From the NCBI GenBank assembly GCA_005656395.1, contig SRSI01000027.1:558001-622000 (forward strand): a stretch of 64,000 nucleotides of DNA. The letters are read 5' to 3'. The stretch is from Strongyloides papillosus (taxonomy: Eukaryota; Nematoda; Chromadorea; Rhabditida; Strongyloididae). Positions 11,269 through 23,152 of this stretch are shown piece by piece (within the stretch, counting starts at the first letter, position 1; each line of letters begins with the position of its first letter). The notes under the pieces were generated by a model, which did no database searches, was not told where the DNA came from, and saw only the letters and a list, made by a program, of their open reading frames with translations. The position numbers and the translations under genes are program-made.

Positions 11269-12400
11269 ATGGTTCTAAATCGTAAAAGAAAAAACAATGA
11301 CATATCTGCGGGTAAGTCATAATAATAGTATTACCAATTATTTTGAAATATTTTTTATTGCAGATGATTCATCCAATATCCAACCAAAAGTTAACAAATT
11401 CAGTTATGTATTTTCAATACAAAACTTCTCACTTCGTACTGAAAAGACTGGTGAAAAAATTACGTCGTTAAATTTTTTTACCGGATGGAAAAATAAATCA
11501 CAATGGAATTTAAGCATATATCCTAACGGTCAATCAGAAGATTCAAAGGAATATGTATCAGTTTTTCTAACACTGATAAAACCCGACAAAGCAAAAGCGA
11601 AGTATAAGTTTTCTATTTTAAATGAAAAGGAAGAGGAGAAAAATGTGATTAATAATGGGATTACTAAAGACTTTGTTAAAAATGAGGGTTGGGGGTTTTC
11701 AAAATTTGTTAAGAAAGATTTTTTACTAGATGTGTCGAATGGCTTATTGATCAATGATAAGTTAACAATACTATGTGAGGCTGAGGCTACTACCTTTAGA
11801 TCTGATAATCAAAACAATTTAGATACATCAAAAAACATTACAATACCCCAATCAACATTATTGTCGAATTATGCTGATATGTTTGATTCATCATTATTTA
11901 CTGATTTCATTATAAAAGTTGGAGACACAGAAATTAAAGTTCATAAAGCAGTCCTCGCTGCTCGATCTCCTGTTTTTCATAATATCCTTAGCAGTCCATT
12001 AGAGGAATCACAAACAAATGCCATCAAAATAGAAGATTTCCGTGTTGAAGTTGTAAGAGAGATGTTAAATTACATATATAAAGAAAAAATTTCAAATATA
12101 CAAAATATGGCTGACGAAATGTTTGAAATTGCAAATAAGTATGAATTGCATAGATTGAAAGCAATTTCAGAACAGTCTTTGTGTAATAATTTGGCTATTG
12201 AAAATGTTTGTGAACGTTTTGCTTTATCTGAAAAGTACTCGATTGAAAGCTTGAAGAAATGTTGTATAGAACTTATTCTTGAAAATGTAAGATGGCTAAC
12301 AAAAACTAAGGAGTGGAAACAATTTGTTCTCGTACATCCATCATTAGTCGAAAGTTTATTTTTAAAGGCAATAAACATAAGTTCAATAGAATGTATCTAA
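11269..12400 (+). CDS. MATH-BTB protein (predicted Cul3 adaptor), 359 aa
   Basis: Predicted exons are 11269-11311 and 11364-12400; the 52-nt intron has a GTAAGT donor and a TTGCAG acceptor. The start is set by analogy with the third unit: both begin with a short leader containing a basic NRKRKN/RRKRKN run just before the first intron, which could act as a nuclear signal. A later in-frame ATG at 11297 would skip that leader. Domains are MATH at about residues 16-150, a linker, BTB at about 180-290 (SSLFTDFIIKV, HKAVLAARSPVFHN) and a BACK-like tail to the end. The length matches the usual MATH-BTB family size. It is the cleanest gene of the array, and its flanks are shared with both neighbours. 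The substrate is unknown. Confidence 0.85.
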
Positions 12401-13905
12401 GAAAAATAAGAGAAAGAAAAATTGAATACTCAAAATATATAATAAGTTCATCCTTAAAATTATTGTAATTTAAAATTAAAATATATCAATGATAAGATAC
12501 ACATAAGACAACAAAAAAATACTCCAAAAGAATTTTTTTCTGATGCATTTTTGATGTTTTAAAAAATATTTTTTATCGCTATTTTGTAATTGTTGAGTTG
12601 GTGGCTTTACAAAACCGGCATCAGAATTTAAAAAAAAATTTTTTTAATTTATTTATTGGATTATTTTTTGTCTGAATTATTTCTCTTAGAGGGTATGTTC
12701 TTTTTATAAATTATATTAATATTATTTGATATGTTCAATTATACAGACATATATTTTTTCTCATAATAGTTAAAAATGGTAGGTGAAAGTTTCATTGAAA
12801 TTACAATACCAAAGTAACAATTTTCTTTAAAACTTTACATGTTGTTGGAAAGTTTCTTTTAATTATTTTAAACTAGCCTTCTATTAATTTGGAGCTTTTT
12901 GTATTTTTCTATAAAATGTTGGCAAATTGCAGAAAAACATTTCTTTTCTTTTTTTGACCAAAAATGAAATGCATTGTAAAAAAGGTAGTAATATGTTAAA
13001 AAAACTTTTGGTTATAAGTAAAGTATTTTATTAGATACTCTTTTTCCATTGTTTAATTGTTCTTTAAACATTTTTCTATCAGTGAGTATTTTTTAATATG
13101 AAGACAGCATTTCAATATTAGTTGATATATGAGTCTAGAGCTTTAACTCAACCATTATTTAGCAAAAAAATATTTTATGTATTTTGTAGTATTAGCTTTC
13201 TAGAAGATTACACATTATTTTTATTTTAAGAACAGTATAAAACAACAATAAGTTGCACCTAGACAAAAATTATATTACTACAAATTTAACTTATTATTTA
13301 ATATCATTTATCTCTTTAACTAAATTATGAGATCTTCCCCATTTATCCTATATTACTCAAAAAGTTATATAATGAAATATAAGTAGAGCCAACTATATAT
13401 AACAAATCAAAATTATAATATTGTTAAGTACAATTTACTATTATATAAAATTTTAATTGTCTTAAATTTATTTTCCCAATCACATTCATTGCTTTATAGT
13501 TTAAGATATGTATTAACTTAAAAATGAAAAAAATTTTAGACCATGATAATTAACTATTTAAATTAATTTATTTTACTGTTCATTATTAATTTAAGTTTTC
13601 TTTTTATTACTAACTGTTAATTTATTTCAGATTTAACTTTAAATTGGTTTGTAAGGTTTCAATTATTGCGAGAGTACTGGATTTCAGAAGAAAATGTAAG
13701 TTGGTTTATTCGGCTGTTTCATATTTATATCGTTTTTACTTCATAACTATAGTAAAAAGTTTTGGAAATTATAATTATTTTGTATCACTAGTTGCCTAAT
13801 ATAACTTGCTAAGCAATTAATATAAATTAAAAGGTATTTCAGAAACAACTTAAAGACAGAGATAATACAATTTCATTTTATTAAAATCTTATAGAATTTA
13901 AACTC
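12401..13905. other. Intergenic DNA of the MATH-BTB array
   Basis: No gene. Homologous to 9798-11268, with scattered substitutions and indels. Confidence 0.65.
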
Positions 13906-15050
13906 ATGGATCAAAGGCGTAAAAGAAAAAATAGTGGAATATTTTCTGGTAAGCTATTTAGCATAACACTAGCATTACCATTAACATTAAAATATTTTTT
14001 ATTGCAGATGGTTCATTCAACATCTGGACAAATGGTAACAAATTCGAAATTATATGGTCAATAGAAAATTTCTCTCAGCGTTCTAAAGACACGGGTATAA
14101 AAACTTCATCACCAACTTTTATAAATGAAAGCAATAATAAATCAGAGTGGTGCTTGTAAGCGTACCCAAATGGCAAAAAAAGAGATTCAGAGGATTATGT
14201 TTCAGTATATCTGATATTGAGAAATCCAAGAAAATTAAGAGTAAAATATAGTATTTATGTTTTAAATTAAAAGGAAGAGGAAAAAAATATTGCTGCTATT
14301 AACGAAGTTAAAGACTTTGTTAAAAAAAATGGTTATGGAAAATCAAAATTTGTTAGGAAAGATTTTTTACTTGACGAATCTAATGATCTATTAGTTAACG
14401 ATATGTTGAAAATATTATGTAAGATTCAGGTTATTAAGTGTGAATTAGAGAACCATGATAATCCAGACACATCAAAAGGTGTTAGAATACCGCAATCAAA
14501 ATTAGTATCAGACTACGGTAATATGTTGGATAGCCCAACATTTTCAGATTGTATCATAAAAGTTGGAGGCACAGAAATTAAAGTTCACAAAGTTGTCCTC
14601 ACTGCAAGGTCTCCTGTTTTTTATCAAATCTTTAACGCCACATCAGAAAAACCACAATCAAATGTTATCGAAATAGATGATTATCGAAGTTGTATGGGAA
14701 ATGTTAAACTATATCCACAAAGAAAAAATTTCAAATATACATACTATGGCTGAAGAAATGTTTAAAATTGCAAATAAATATGAACTAGATACATTAAAAG
14801 CAATTTCAGAAAACTCTTTGTGTAATACTTTGGCTATTGATAATGTCTTAGAACGTTACGTATTATCGGATAAATATCCGACTGCAGAGTTAAATGAATG
14901 TTGTCAAGAACTCATCCTTAATAAATGGGATATTTAGCAAAAACTAGAGATTGGAAAAAATATATTCATCCAAATTCATTATTACTTGAAAAACTATTAT
15001 TCAAATCATGTAACATTAGTTCAATAGAAAGTAGTTCAGAAGAAGAATAG
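13906..15050 (+). pseudogene. MATH-BTB pseudogene, last unit of the array
   Basis: The copy keeps the start codon, the basic leader (RRKRKN), the first donor and the acceptor at 14007. In the MATH exon, a Trp codon of the paralogs is a TAA (14157-14159) and a Glu codon is a TAA (14268-14270). A 5-nt deletion near 14690, in the BTB domain, shifts the frame, and another shift near 14935 precedes the C-terminal tail, which ends at 15048-15050. The remaining sequence is still easily aligned along its full length, so inactivation appears recent. Two open pieces (14403-14753 and 14677-14937) are fragments of this pseudogene and not separate genes. Confidence 0.85.
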
Positions 15051-16699
15051 GAATTGTTATCGGATATAAATACTCAAAAAGAATCATTCAATAATCATAC
15101 AAAATCTTTACAAGCTATTTCTTGTTATTATCTTGTGGTTATTAATATCGCGGAACCAGTATCACAAAAATAATCAAACAAAACTACCAAATTTATATTT
15201 TATATCACTTCCCCTCTTTGCATTATTAATTTTGGGAATCTTTTTTTATCAAACAGATTGTCGTTACCTGACGCCTTCAAATAGTCAAATATGGTTTTTT
15301 TACTCATAATAATAGAATTAGAATATAGTCTGAAGAAGTTTCATTAAAATTATAACACTTTTCAATTAATTCATAGTCTGTATATATTATTTACTTTTTT
15401 CTTTAATTGAAATTAAAAATTTTAAATAAATTCCTTTAATTTTTATGATATTTATTTAAATAATTAAGTTGATAAATTACCTGAAAATCATAATTAAAAA
15501 GGTGTTTTGAGATTTCGACATATTGAAAATCGAAATCAATAATGGTAAAATGAAAAGAGGATATGAAAGAAAGGAGTTTATTTTAAGATAAGATATCAAT
15601 ACAATTAGTGATCATACTCTTATGATTTATATATTGATATAATCCATTAATGTTACATATCTTACTTAATGGTTTCATGAGAAATAGAAGATATTTATAA
15701 CGAAGGAATGTTTTGTTTTCATTCCTTTACATAGATTAAACATAAGAACAATTTCATTTTATTAAAACCAATGAAACATTTTTTACCATGACATATATTA
15801 AATATTTAATTTTTATGAAATCTTTAGTGTAAAATAAATGAAAGATGTTAAAATTTTAACTTATGAAGACATTAATTTTATTTGATATAACAAAAGTACT
15901 TTTAAAAACATTATAACAATTTTATTCGCTTTTAATTTTTGCTATTCAAATATTGTAATATCACCAACATTTTTTAAAGTTACAACAAGCTTCTTACATA
16001 AAAATTCTACTCATTTATCATTAAATTTTTAAAGTATATTTCTAATTAATATGTAATTTGATCATCCAAAGTTTTCCCGTTATAAATTTTATGCATATTT
16101 CACACTGAGGAATACATCAAACGAGATTACCTATTGAAAAAAAGTTTTGGGTGCCAACCGTATACGTATATTTTTTTTCCTATTCATGATACAAAAGATG
16201 TCATAGCCATGTCATGATAAATTTAATTGACATATAATAACCAATAACTAACTTATAAAACATATTTTACAAGTCATTTATTTTATTTAATTGTAATCAA
16301 AAATATTCCTAGTCATTAACGGCTAACATCAAGGAGATATATGGTTGAAAAAAGATCTTGTGATTCATAACACTCTCAGCCTCCTAGTAGTATCTCTTGT
16401 AAAAAAAAGATTGATGGATGAGAATAGTAAGTATAAATAATATCAATAGTTTTTTTTCACTACATTTTTCAGAACTGAGAACAGAACATTTCTTTTTTGC
16501 ATATTATTTCAAAGAAATTCAATTTTATTTAGATTACAGTGCATTAATAAGAAAAATGAATATTATAAACTAAATTTGACTATTATTAATTATTATGAAA
16601 AATTTGGGTGTTTATAATGAGTGATTTTTCTATAACAATTCAGTTTTAAAATTATATTGTGTAGTTCTTCTTCAATTCCTTCAAACAAGTAGCTGACAA
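15051..16699. other. AT-rich intergenic DNA
   Basis: The first few hundred bases carry the decayed 3' flank of the last MATH-BTB unit. Beyond that, nothing could be supported. Confidence 0.5.
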
Positions 16700-17445
16700 A
16701 GGAGGTCTAGTAAATCTAATTTCTACTCAATGTTCCCTTCAGACGAATATTTTAAACAAACATTGAGTTGCTTCGCTGGAGTTGAAAGTTGTGACATTAA
16801 AAATGATATTCATTTTTATGTTGCAAAATGCGATGTCGATGTTTGGGCAAGTTATGATCGTCGAATTAAAGAAGAGGATGATGAATTAAATTATAACTTT
16901 TATGAAAATGTCTTAATAGATGAGAGATATCTGCATATCAAGAATGTTAAAACAGTTTATTCTGATCTTGATTGTGCTGACGATGTTTTGGAAGATATGG
17001 AAATCATGCCTATTTTTGAGGGACTATCAAAAATGCAAAATCTATTAGCATTTAAAATAGATTTTTGCATAAGGCCTGAAAGTTTTGACAACTCAATATT
17101 ATTTTGTGTTTTAAATGGAAATTTTAATAATATCCGACCGCATGCTTTTACCATGCTTAGAAGCGCTAGATCTGAAAAAGCCTTTCAAGATATTTCCCAA
17201 ATATTGAAAACAGATGCCTAGAGGATGTAGAAGAATGTGAAGTAACAACTAAACTGGTAATATCGCTGTTCAAAAATCTAAAAGGACAAGAAATTGATTA
17301 TGTATATAAATTCTGTAAAGTAAATTTTGTAATTAGCTTGATTAAGAAAGATAAAATCAATGTAAATCATCTGTTATATTGGCCAAATCTTAATTACTAT
17401 GTATATATTTCAAGCCACCAGGCAAAACCGAAGAAGAACTATTAG
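16700..17445 (+). pseudogene. Frameshifted gene of unknown family (about 240 codons in two frames)
   Basis: A frame open from about 16700 (ATG at 16730) runs to 17221 and encodes a mixed-composition, mostly acidic protein segment. At its end a second frame takes over near 17195-17205 (ENRCLEDVEECEVTTK) and continues to a stop at 17443-17445. A single missing base near the TTGAAAACAG run would reconcile the two, and no GT-AG pair explains the change. Composition on both sides is coding-like (Cys, Trp, Glu, Asp), unlike the surrounding AT-rich DNA. I do not recognise a domain. The protein may be the C-terminal part of a longer one, because no clear upstream exon was found and the ATG is not well supported. 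A sequencing error cannot be excluded. Confidence 0.45.
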
Positions 17446-17470
17446 GTGTATTGTAGAAAAAATACACCTA
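17443..17470. other. Perfect 10-bp hairpin at the stop of the frameshifted gene
   Basis: TAGGTGTATT (17443-17452) and AATACACCTA (17461-17470) are perfect complements around an 8-nt loop. The left arm includes the stop codon of the second frame. The function is unknown; it may be chance or an mRNA 3' structure. Confidence 0.4.
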
Positions 17471-20400
17471 GGAAGCAAGATAATTTTTTAAAATTGAGAC
17501 CTTGAAGGAGGTGAATGCGATTGCCAAATTATGCCTCTATTTTTATGAATATTTTGAAATTTATATTTTTTTTAATTGTATTGTAATTGTATATATGTTG
17601 TATATAAATTTAACTGTCTTTAAATACAATAAATGGTTTTACCTGATACATTATTTTTAATTACTATTTTATCATTTTTGCTATGGTAAATATTATCATC
17701 ACAAGGATATATTTTTTTCTGTTATAGCATATCCTTTTATAGTCCATGAATTTAATCCCTACACAATGTTACTTTTAGGACTTCTGTTACACACAGAAAT
17801 CTTGAAAAAACTGAGAAATGTTTGGTGATTACTGAACTCTTATAAAATAAATAGAAGTATTTTTGATTATAAATGTTAGTGTATTGTTACATATCTTTGT
17901 TTTAGTATAATTGAAATAACGCTAGATATGATTCTATTTATAAAATGAATAAAAGAAAAAGTTTTTACATATATTTTTTATGATATCAAAAAAACGGATA
18001 CTTAAAACTTTTTATTAGATACTGATAGAGATAAACTAATAATTCATTTTTAATCCGTTTTTAGACAGGATATGTTAAAAAACCTTATTTTATAAAATAA
18101 ATACTTATATTATAAAAAGACAAAGATTTTATAAAAGTCAATTTTATATTAATAAATATTCATTTCTATTTTATAATAATTGTTGTATAGATATCTGAAA
18201 TTTCATGCAAGTTTATATTCACACGATTACTGTATGAAAAGATATTTATATTTCTATCCTATTAAAATATCTCTTGGTTGAGTGATTAAATTCATTAGAA
18301 ATTAAATATATAATTATGGAAGAAAAAAATTGCACATTTCATGTGGTAATCAACATTTTCTAGGACTTTAATATATTTATCATATATTAAAAGATTGTAT
18401 CTCATCTCACGAACATTATTTTTCTGGGAAACTTATATTTACATGATTTGGAAGTAATATTAGTTATTAAATTTATGAGGTAAATATAAAATTTACAAAA
18501 GTTTTAAATATAATTTTTTCCATATGAATAAGTATGACATTATACTAGATATTAGAAAAAGTTTATAATATAAATCCAAAAGGCCATAGCTTTTTTTGGT
18601 AAATCCTTGTATGGTACATTAAATGCTTTAACAATATTATGGTAAAATAAAAGAAAGGAAAATCCCAATTATTATTAATTGATAAAAAATATAAAGATTT
18701 TCCATTGCTTTTGTTTATTTACTTGTTTAAGGTTTCCCACTCATTTTTATAAAATTAATTTTAAAAATAATTATATCAGTACTCATATCTAAAGTTATCG
18801 TTTATTTAAAACAAAAATTCATAATTAAAAATATTATAATAATTGAGTTTTTTAATAAAATAATAGACTATATTGCGGTATTTAATGAGTATATACGTAT
18901 ACAGGCGTTGTTAAAAGTTTCTATATTCAATTAAAACATAAAAATATGTTTTTGTTCATGACAAATGTAATAAATTCCCTTTGACGTATGCATTTTTTAT
19001 AATTTTGTCTTTAGAAACCTTATTTCGAATTAATATAGATGTATGCAAAATTAAAAAATTCATTCTAATGTTTCTTTTAATTATAAATGAGATGAAGATA
19101 GATCTTATAAAAGTTGGTTACTACATAAATACATTTCCTCATTTTGTAATCTTTCAATAAAGTTTTGTTAATTCAAAAATCAAATCCCAATGGTAAATTT
19201 TGTTTTGACTGTTGTGAATTAAGTTTTCCTCCTCGTAATTAATAAATATTTTACTTTTTAATAGTTGATGAACTCTTATTATATAATTTACTATTACTTA
19301 TTCTCCTAATTACCATTCAGGGAATTTGTATTATTGTGATTTAATGAAAAGGAAAAATTATAAAATTTATTATTACAGAATTTATGAATATTATTTTTCA
19401 AGGTTCTACATTCTTTCATTAAAGAATTATCTTATGTCATTACTTTCTTTTTCACTCAACTTTGAGTAATTTATTTTTCAAATTTTTACATTATCTAATA
19501 TTCAATGCTATATTTTATTGTTTATAAGAAAGTAATATTAATCTCTCATCAACTTTGGAATTTATGGTAATTTTAGCTAAAACTTTTAGTATATTTTCTC
19601 TATAAACAATTTATAATCAAATATAATTATAAGGTGAGACATAATAAGGTAGTTTATCATTATTTTTATAAAAAAACAACATTTTCTCGAACTAATCGTC
19701 ATGTCTCCTATAGACAATTCTTTTCTTACATCATCCTTAAAAATAAGAACCTCCTTATGTAAACATATTTTTTAAAAGATTATTTTTTAATAAGTAAAAC
19801 TTATTTTATTGGTAAAACATTAAATTTCACTTTAACAAATTTCTCTATATAATTACATCAGATTATAAAAAAATAAATGGTCCATTAAGTTTAACTATTT
19901 TCCTCAAAAGATATATTGTTTTAAATTTTTTATTACACTATTACATTAAATGCACAACAACTTTTTTTTCTTAATATTCCACTATATATAAAGTTCCTTT
20001 TTTAAAATATCTTTAATATCCTTTATTTAAGGTACCCACTTTAAGTAGTTAACATTTCAATTAAGCATTCAGTATAGCTTACCAGATGGATCAATTATAA
20101 AGGAAGTACACATATCATTACCATTGTTTCGTTTTTGAACTTTCCGCTTTTAATATGTCCTTGAGATTGTTGAAGTTTAACTTTCCTTTACAGTTTATTA
20201 TCATTATTATAATGAGGTTTAAGTTTAAACTTGAAAATGAGATGCCATACATGTAATAAATATGGTTAACATATATTTTGTATGAAAATAAATGAATTAC
20301 TTTATCTTTTACATGTAAAACATATGGGAGAGTATATATAATATGAGATAATTTTATTTTTATTTCAAACTGGCTTTTTGTAATAAAGACATCTATAACT

Positions 20401-22939
20401 TCATCAAAGGTCCTTTTTATGTCTTCAGTAGCAGATGGTCAGGAGAATGAGGAGAATGATAACATTTTAAATTTATGCTTCAATTAGACATCTATTAAAA
20501 AATAAATATATTTACTTTACCTCAATTAAAATCGGTTTTTCTTTAACTACAAAAGGATCTTGTATCTTGTTATTATTATGAGATTTTGTAAAAAACGGCA
20601 TACACATATTGAATTAACATCGTATTGTGATATATTACAAATTCTAAAGAGCGTGACCTATGAATAATAATTATATCGTTTTGAAATACAAGTAATATGC
20701 ACTTGTCATGATTCCTATTAACCTAGTAGAAAGTGTAACATAAATTATAAAAGAATAAAAAAATTAGCGAATATAATAAATCTTCATCAATTAATACATT
20801 TAACTGTCTTTTAACAATTACCTACAAAGTGCATTTTTAGTGATTTTTTAATCATATAACTTTTTTTATTACTTTTTCTTACTTCATTTTTGTTGTACTT
20901 CATCTAACCTATCTTTTTTATATCATAACTTTTCAATTACTATTAGTGTTATTTCATTCTACATTTACTAGTAAATGTTCTCCTTCGATGAAGGAATAAA
21001 AAATAAGAAGTGTAATGATAAATGTAGAGGACTTCTATATTATTTATTCATTATAATTGCTGATATTTTCATACATTCAAAGAATTTTTTTACTCTCCTT
21101 GTCCCAAAATTGAATTTAATTTTAATTAATTTTCCCTCAATAAGGCCAGTATAAATCGTATAATTTTATTTTGATATATGTATTTATTTAGTAATGAATA
21201 TGTACAATTATATGCATATATTATGGATACTATATTATCTGTATTTCTTAGAAAGCCTATTAGTTAAAAAGTTTGTCATATATTATTGGAAAGGATTTTT
21301 CAAATATTATGATACTTATGATTACTAAGTTATTCTATATTTTTTGTTAAATCTCTCTTTTAGCGCTTTTCAAAAAGACTTCTAATATGTATTTAATGAA
21401 CACTTATCATAGTGTCAATCATCAACTTTGTTTATGTTCTTTTTTAGAATCTTTCTTCTTGAAGAGTCAATCATATTTACTTTTATTAGTTGTTTTCTTT
21501 ATTGAATTTATAGAAGGAAATTATTAAGCATATATAGAAAACGAGTGTTTAAGAAAAGTTATCTTTTTATGTATAATTTATTCACTATACTGATCATTGA
21601 CAAATATTCCTTTATGTTATTTTAATAAACAATAACAATTTCCTTTCTCATTTCATTATCATTATTATATTTATATATTAAATTTTAATCCACAGGTAGC
21701 TATTTCTATTATTTCTTTTCTTTAATATAAAGTTACCATGTAAAGGAATATCTTTTTTAATAACATCATTTTTAGATAAATCATTTTCCAATGTTTTAAT
21801 TTAAATGTGTATTATAAATTCCTTCACCTGCCCATAAAAGAGATGCTTAAATGAAATGTTATAAGGCTTTACGTCATTTAAAAATACTATATTTAAAACT
21901 ATAATTAGTAATATTTTATTAGGCAGATGGTATTTAGTACAATTTCTAATTACCAGAATATATAAATATTTATACAACATTCATTTTACAACTCCATATA
22001 TCTATTTATAATTTATTCTTTTCTATTTATATATCATTTTTACCAGGTGGTACAAAAAATGATAAATTTTCCAGAGATAATTTTAATTAAAACGGAAAAT
22101 AATATCCACCTTCTTCCATTTGGAGGATAAAAAGATTAATTTTTCTTTTTAATTATCATTATCTACAGTATATAGTGGTATTTGTATAAGTTAAAAAATT
22201 AGGAGAAGTTTAGTAATTGGTATTATAAATTTATTGCACTATTTATGGATAATGTATTCATATTAATATTTGAATAACATCCTTCTATTTACCGCACAGA
22301 CAGTCTCAAATTTACATATGTTTTTAATATTTACATTTGAAAAATACTTAACCTCAACTTGAGAATGTTTTATTATTTTCTTTTATCTAACGTTTTTAAC
22401 GAACTGTAATTTTCAAAATAATAGTTTTATTTGACATTAAGTGAAATTCATAAAATTGTATTAGAGGAATCTTTAAGTACAATTCTACTTCTATACATAT
22501 TTAAAATACTTTTGATCCTTTCTCTAATTTTCTTTTTCAAATTTTATTGTACCTCTGATAAAAAAAATGAGAGAGGATATATACAAAAGGAGTATATCCT
22601 ACATAAAATTAGTTTTGTTTAAATAAATTCATATGTATATATTATTTTTTTCAATTCTTTATGTATTTTTAAATAAAGAATTTGTTTTTCAGAATATACA
22701 ATTTTTCATTTTACTAATTATTTTATTATAATGCAAAATTTCTTATCTCTAATTTAATTTAACCATAATTTATGAAAGAAAATAAAGGGAAAAAAAACTA
22801 TTTAAATTAGCCAAATCTTTTCATAAAGTTGATGAAAAATAGAAATTAAAAAAGGGGTTTTATCTTTAAAAACTTTATGTTATCTCATTTCCGTTCCATG
22901 TGTAACTGCATTGTATTCTGATTTAATAATCATTTATTT
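17471..22939. other. Gene desert
   Basis: More than 5 kb of AT-rich DNA with no supported gene. A few short GC-richer spots with adjacent GT/AG signals were noticed (minus strand near 20085-20150 and 21835-21875), but each is within what chance allows. Confidence 0.5.
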
Positions 22940-23152
22940 ATGAAAAAAAGGATTATTATTACTACTTTTAACTTTTTAATCTTCTTTATAGTATTCCTAT
23001 GTTTGTTTCATTTAAATGTTCTGGGCCTTGACATCAAAACAAAACAAAACTTCCTGGTATATATACAAATTATATATAATTTATTATTGTCCCAGTTTAA
23101 TTATCTTCTTCCAAGTGAGTTTTCTCTTTCATTTGTAAATATAGATTTATGA
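22940..23152 (+). CDS. Possible small secreted or membrane protein, 70 aa or first exons of a longer gene
   Basis: The frame starts with a strong signal-peptide-like N-terminus: MKKR followed by a hydrophobic stretch to about residue 29, ending LNVLG. It can be read as one 70-codon frame to the TGA at 23150-23152. Alternatively, an in-frame 39-nt segment (23057-23095) has good GTATAT and TCCCAG borders and may be an intron. With a donor at 23135, the gene could continue into the islands at 23359-23464 and 24502-24537. There is no recognisable family. Length alone is not significant in DNA this AT-rich. Confidence 0.25.
   Translation: MKKRIIITTFNFLIFFIVFLCLFHLNVLGLDIKTKQNFLVYIQIIYNLLLSQFNYLLPSEFSLSFVNIDL

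Larger units (their letters stand above)
6770..15300 (+). repeat. Tandem array of MATH-BTB units, period about 2.64 kb
   Basis: Homologous landmarks recur at constant spacing. The MATH-BTB exon acceptors lie at 8728, 11364 and 14008 (spacing 2636 and 2644). Start codons of the second and third units are at 11269 and 13906. The flank motif TTACATGTTGTTGGAAAGTT appears near 10203 and 12833. Intergenic DNA is therefore duplicated along with the genes. The BTB remnant at 6.8 kb lies about 2.45 kb before the matching point of the next unit and looks like an older partial unit. Confidence 0.85.

Noticed and set aside
14157..14270. In-frame TAA codons in the third MATH-BTB unit as possible recoding
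   Set aside because: Paralogs have Trp and Glu there and the copy also carries two frameshifts, so it is a pseudogene.
17471..22939. Short minus-strand exon-like pieces near 20085-20150 and 21835-21875
   Set aside because: Open runs of 13-27 codons are expected by chance in this AT-rich DNA and their acceptors are purine-rich.
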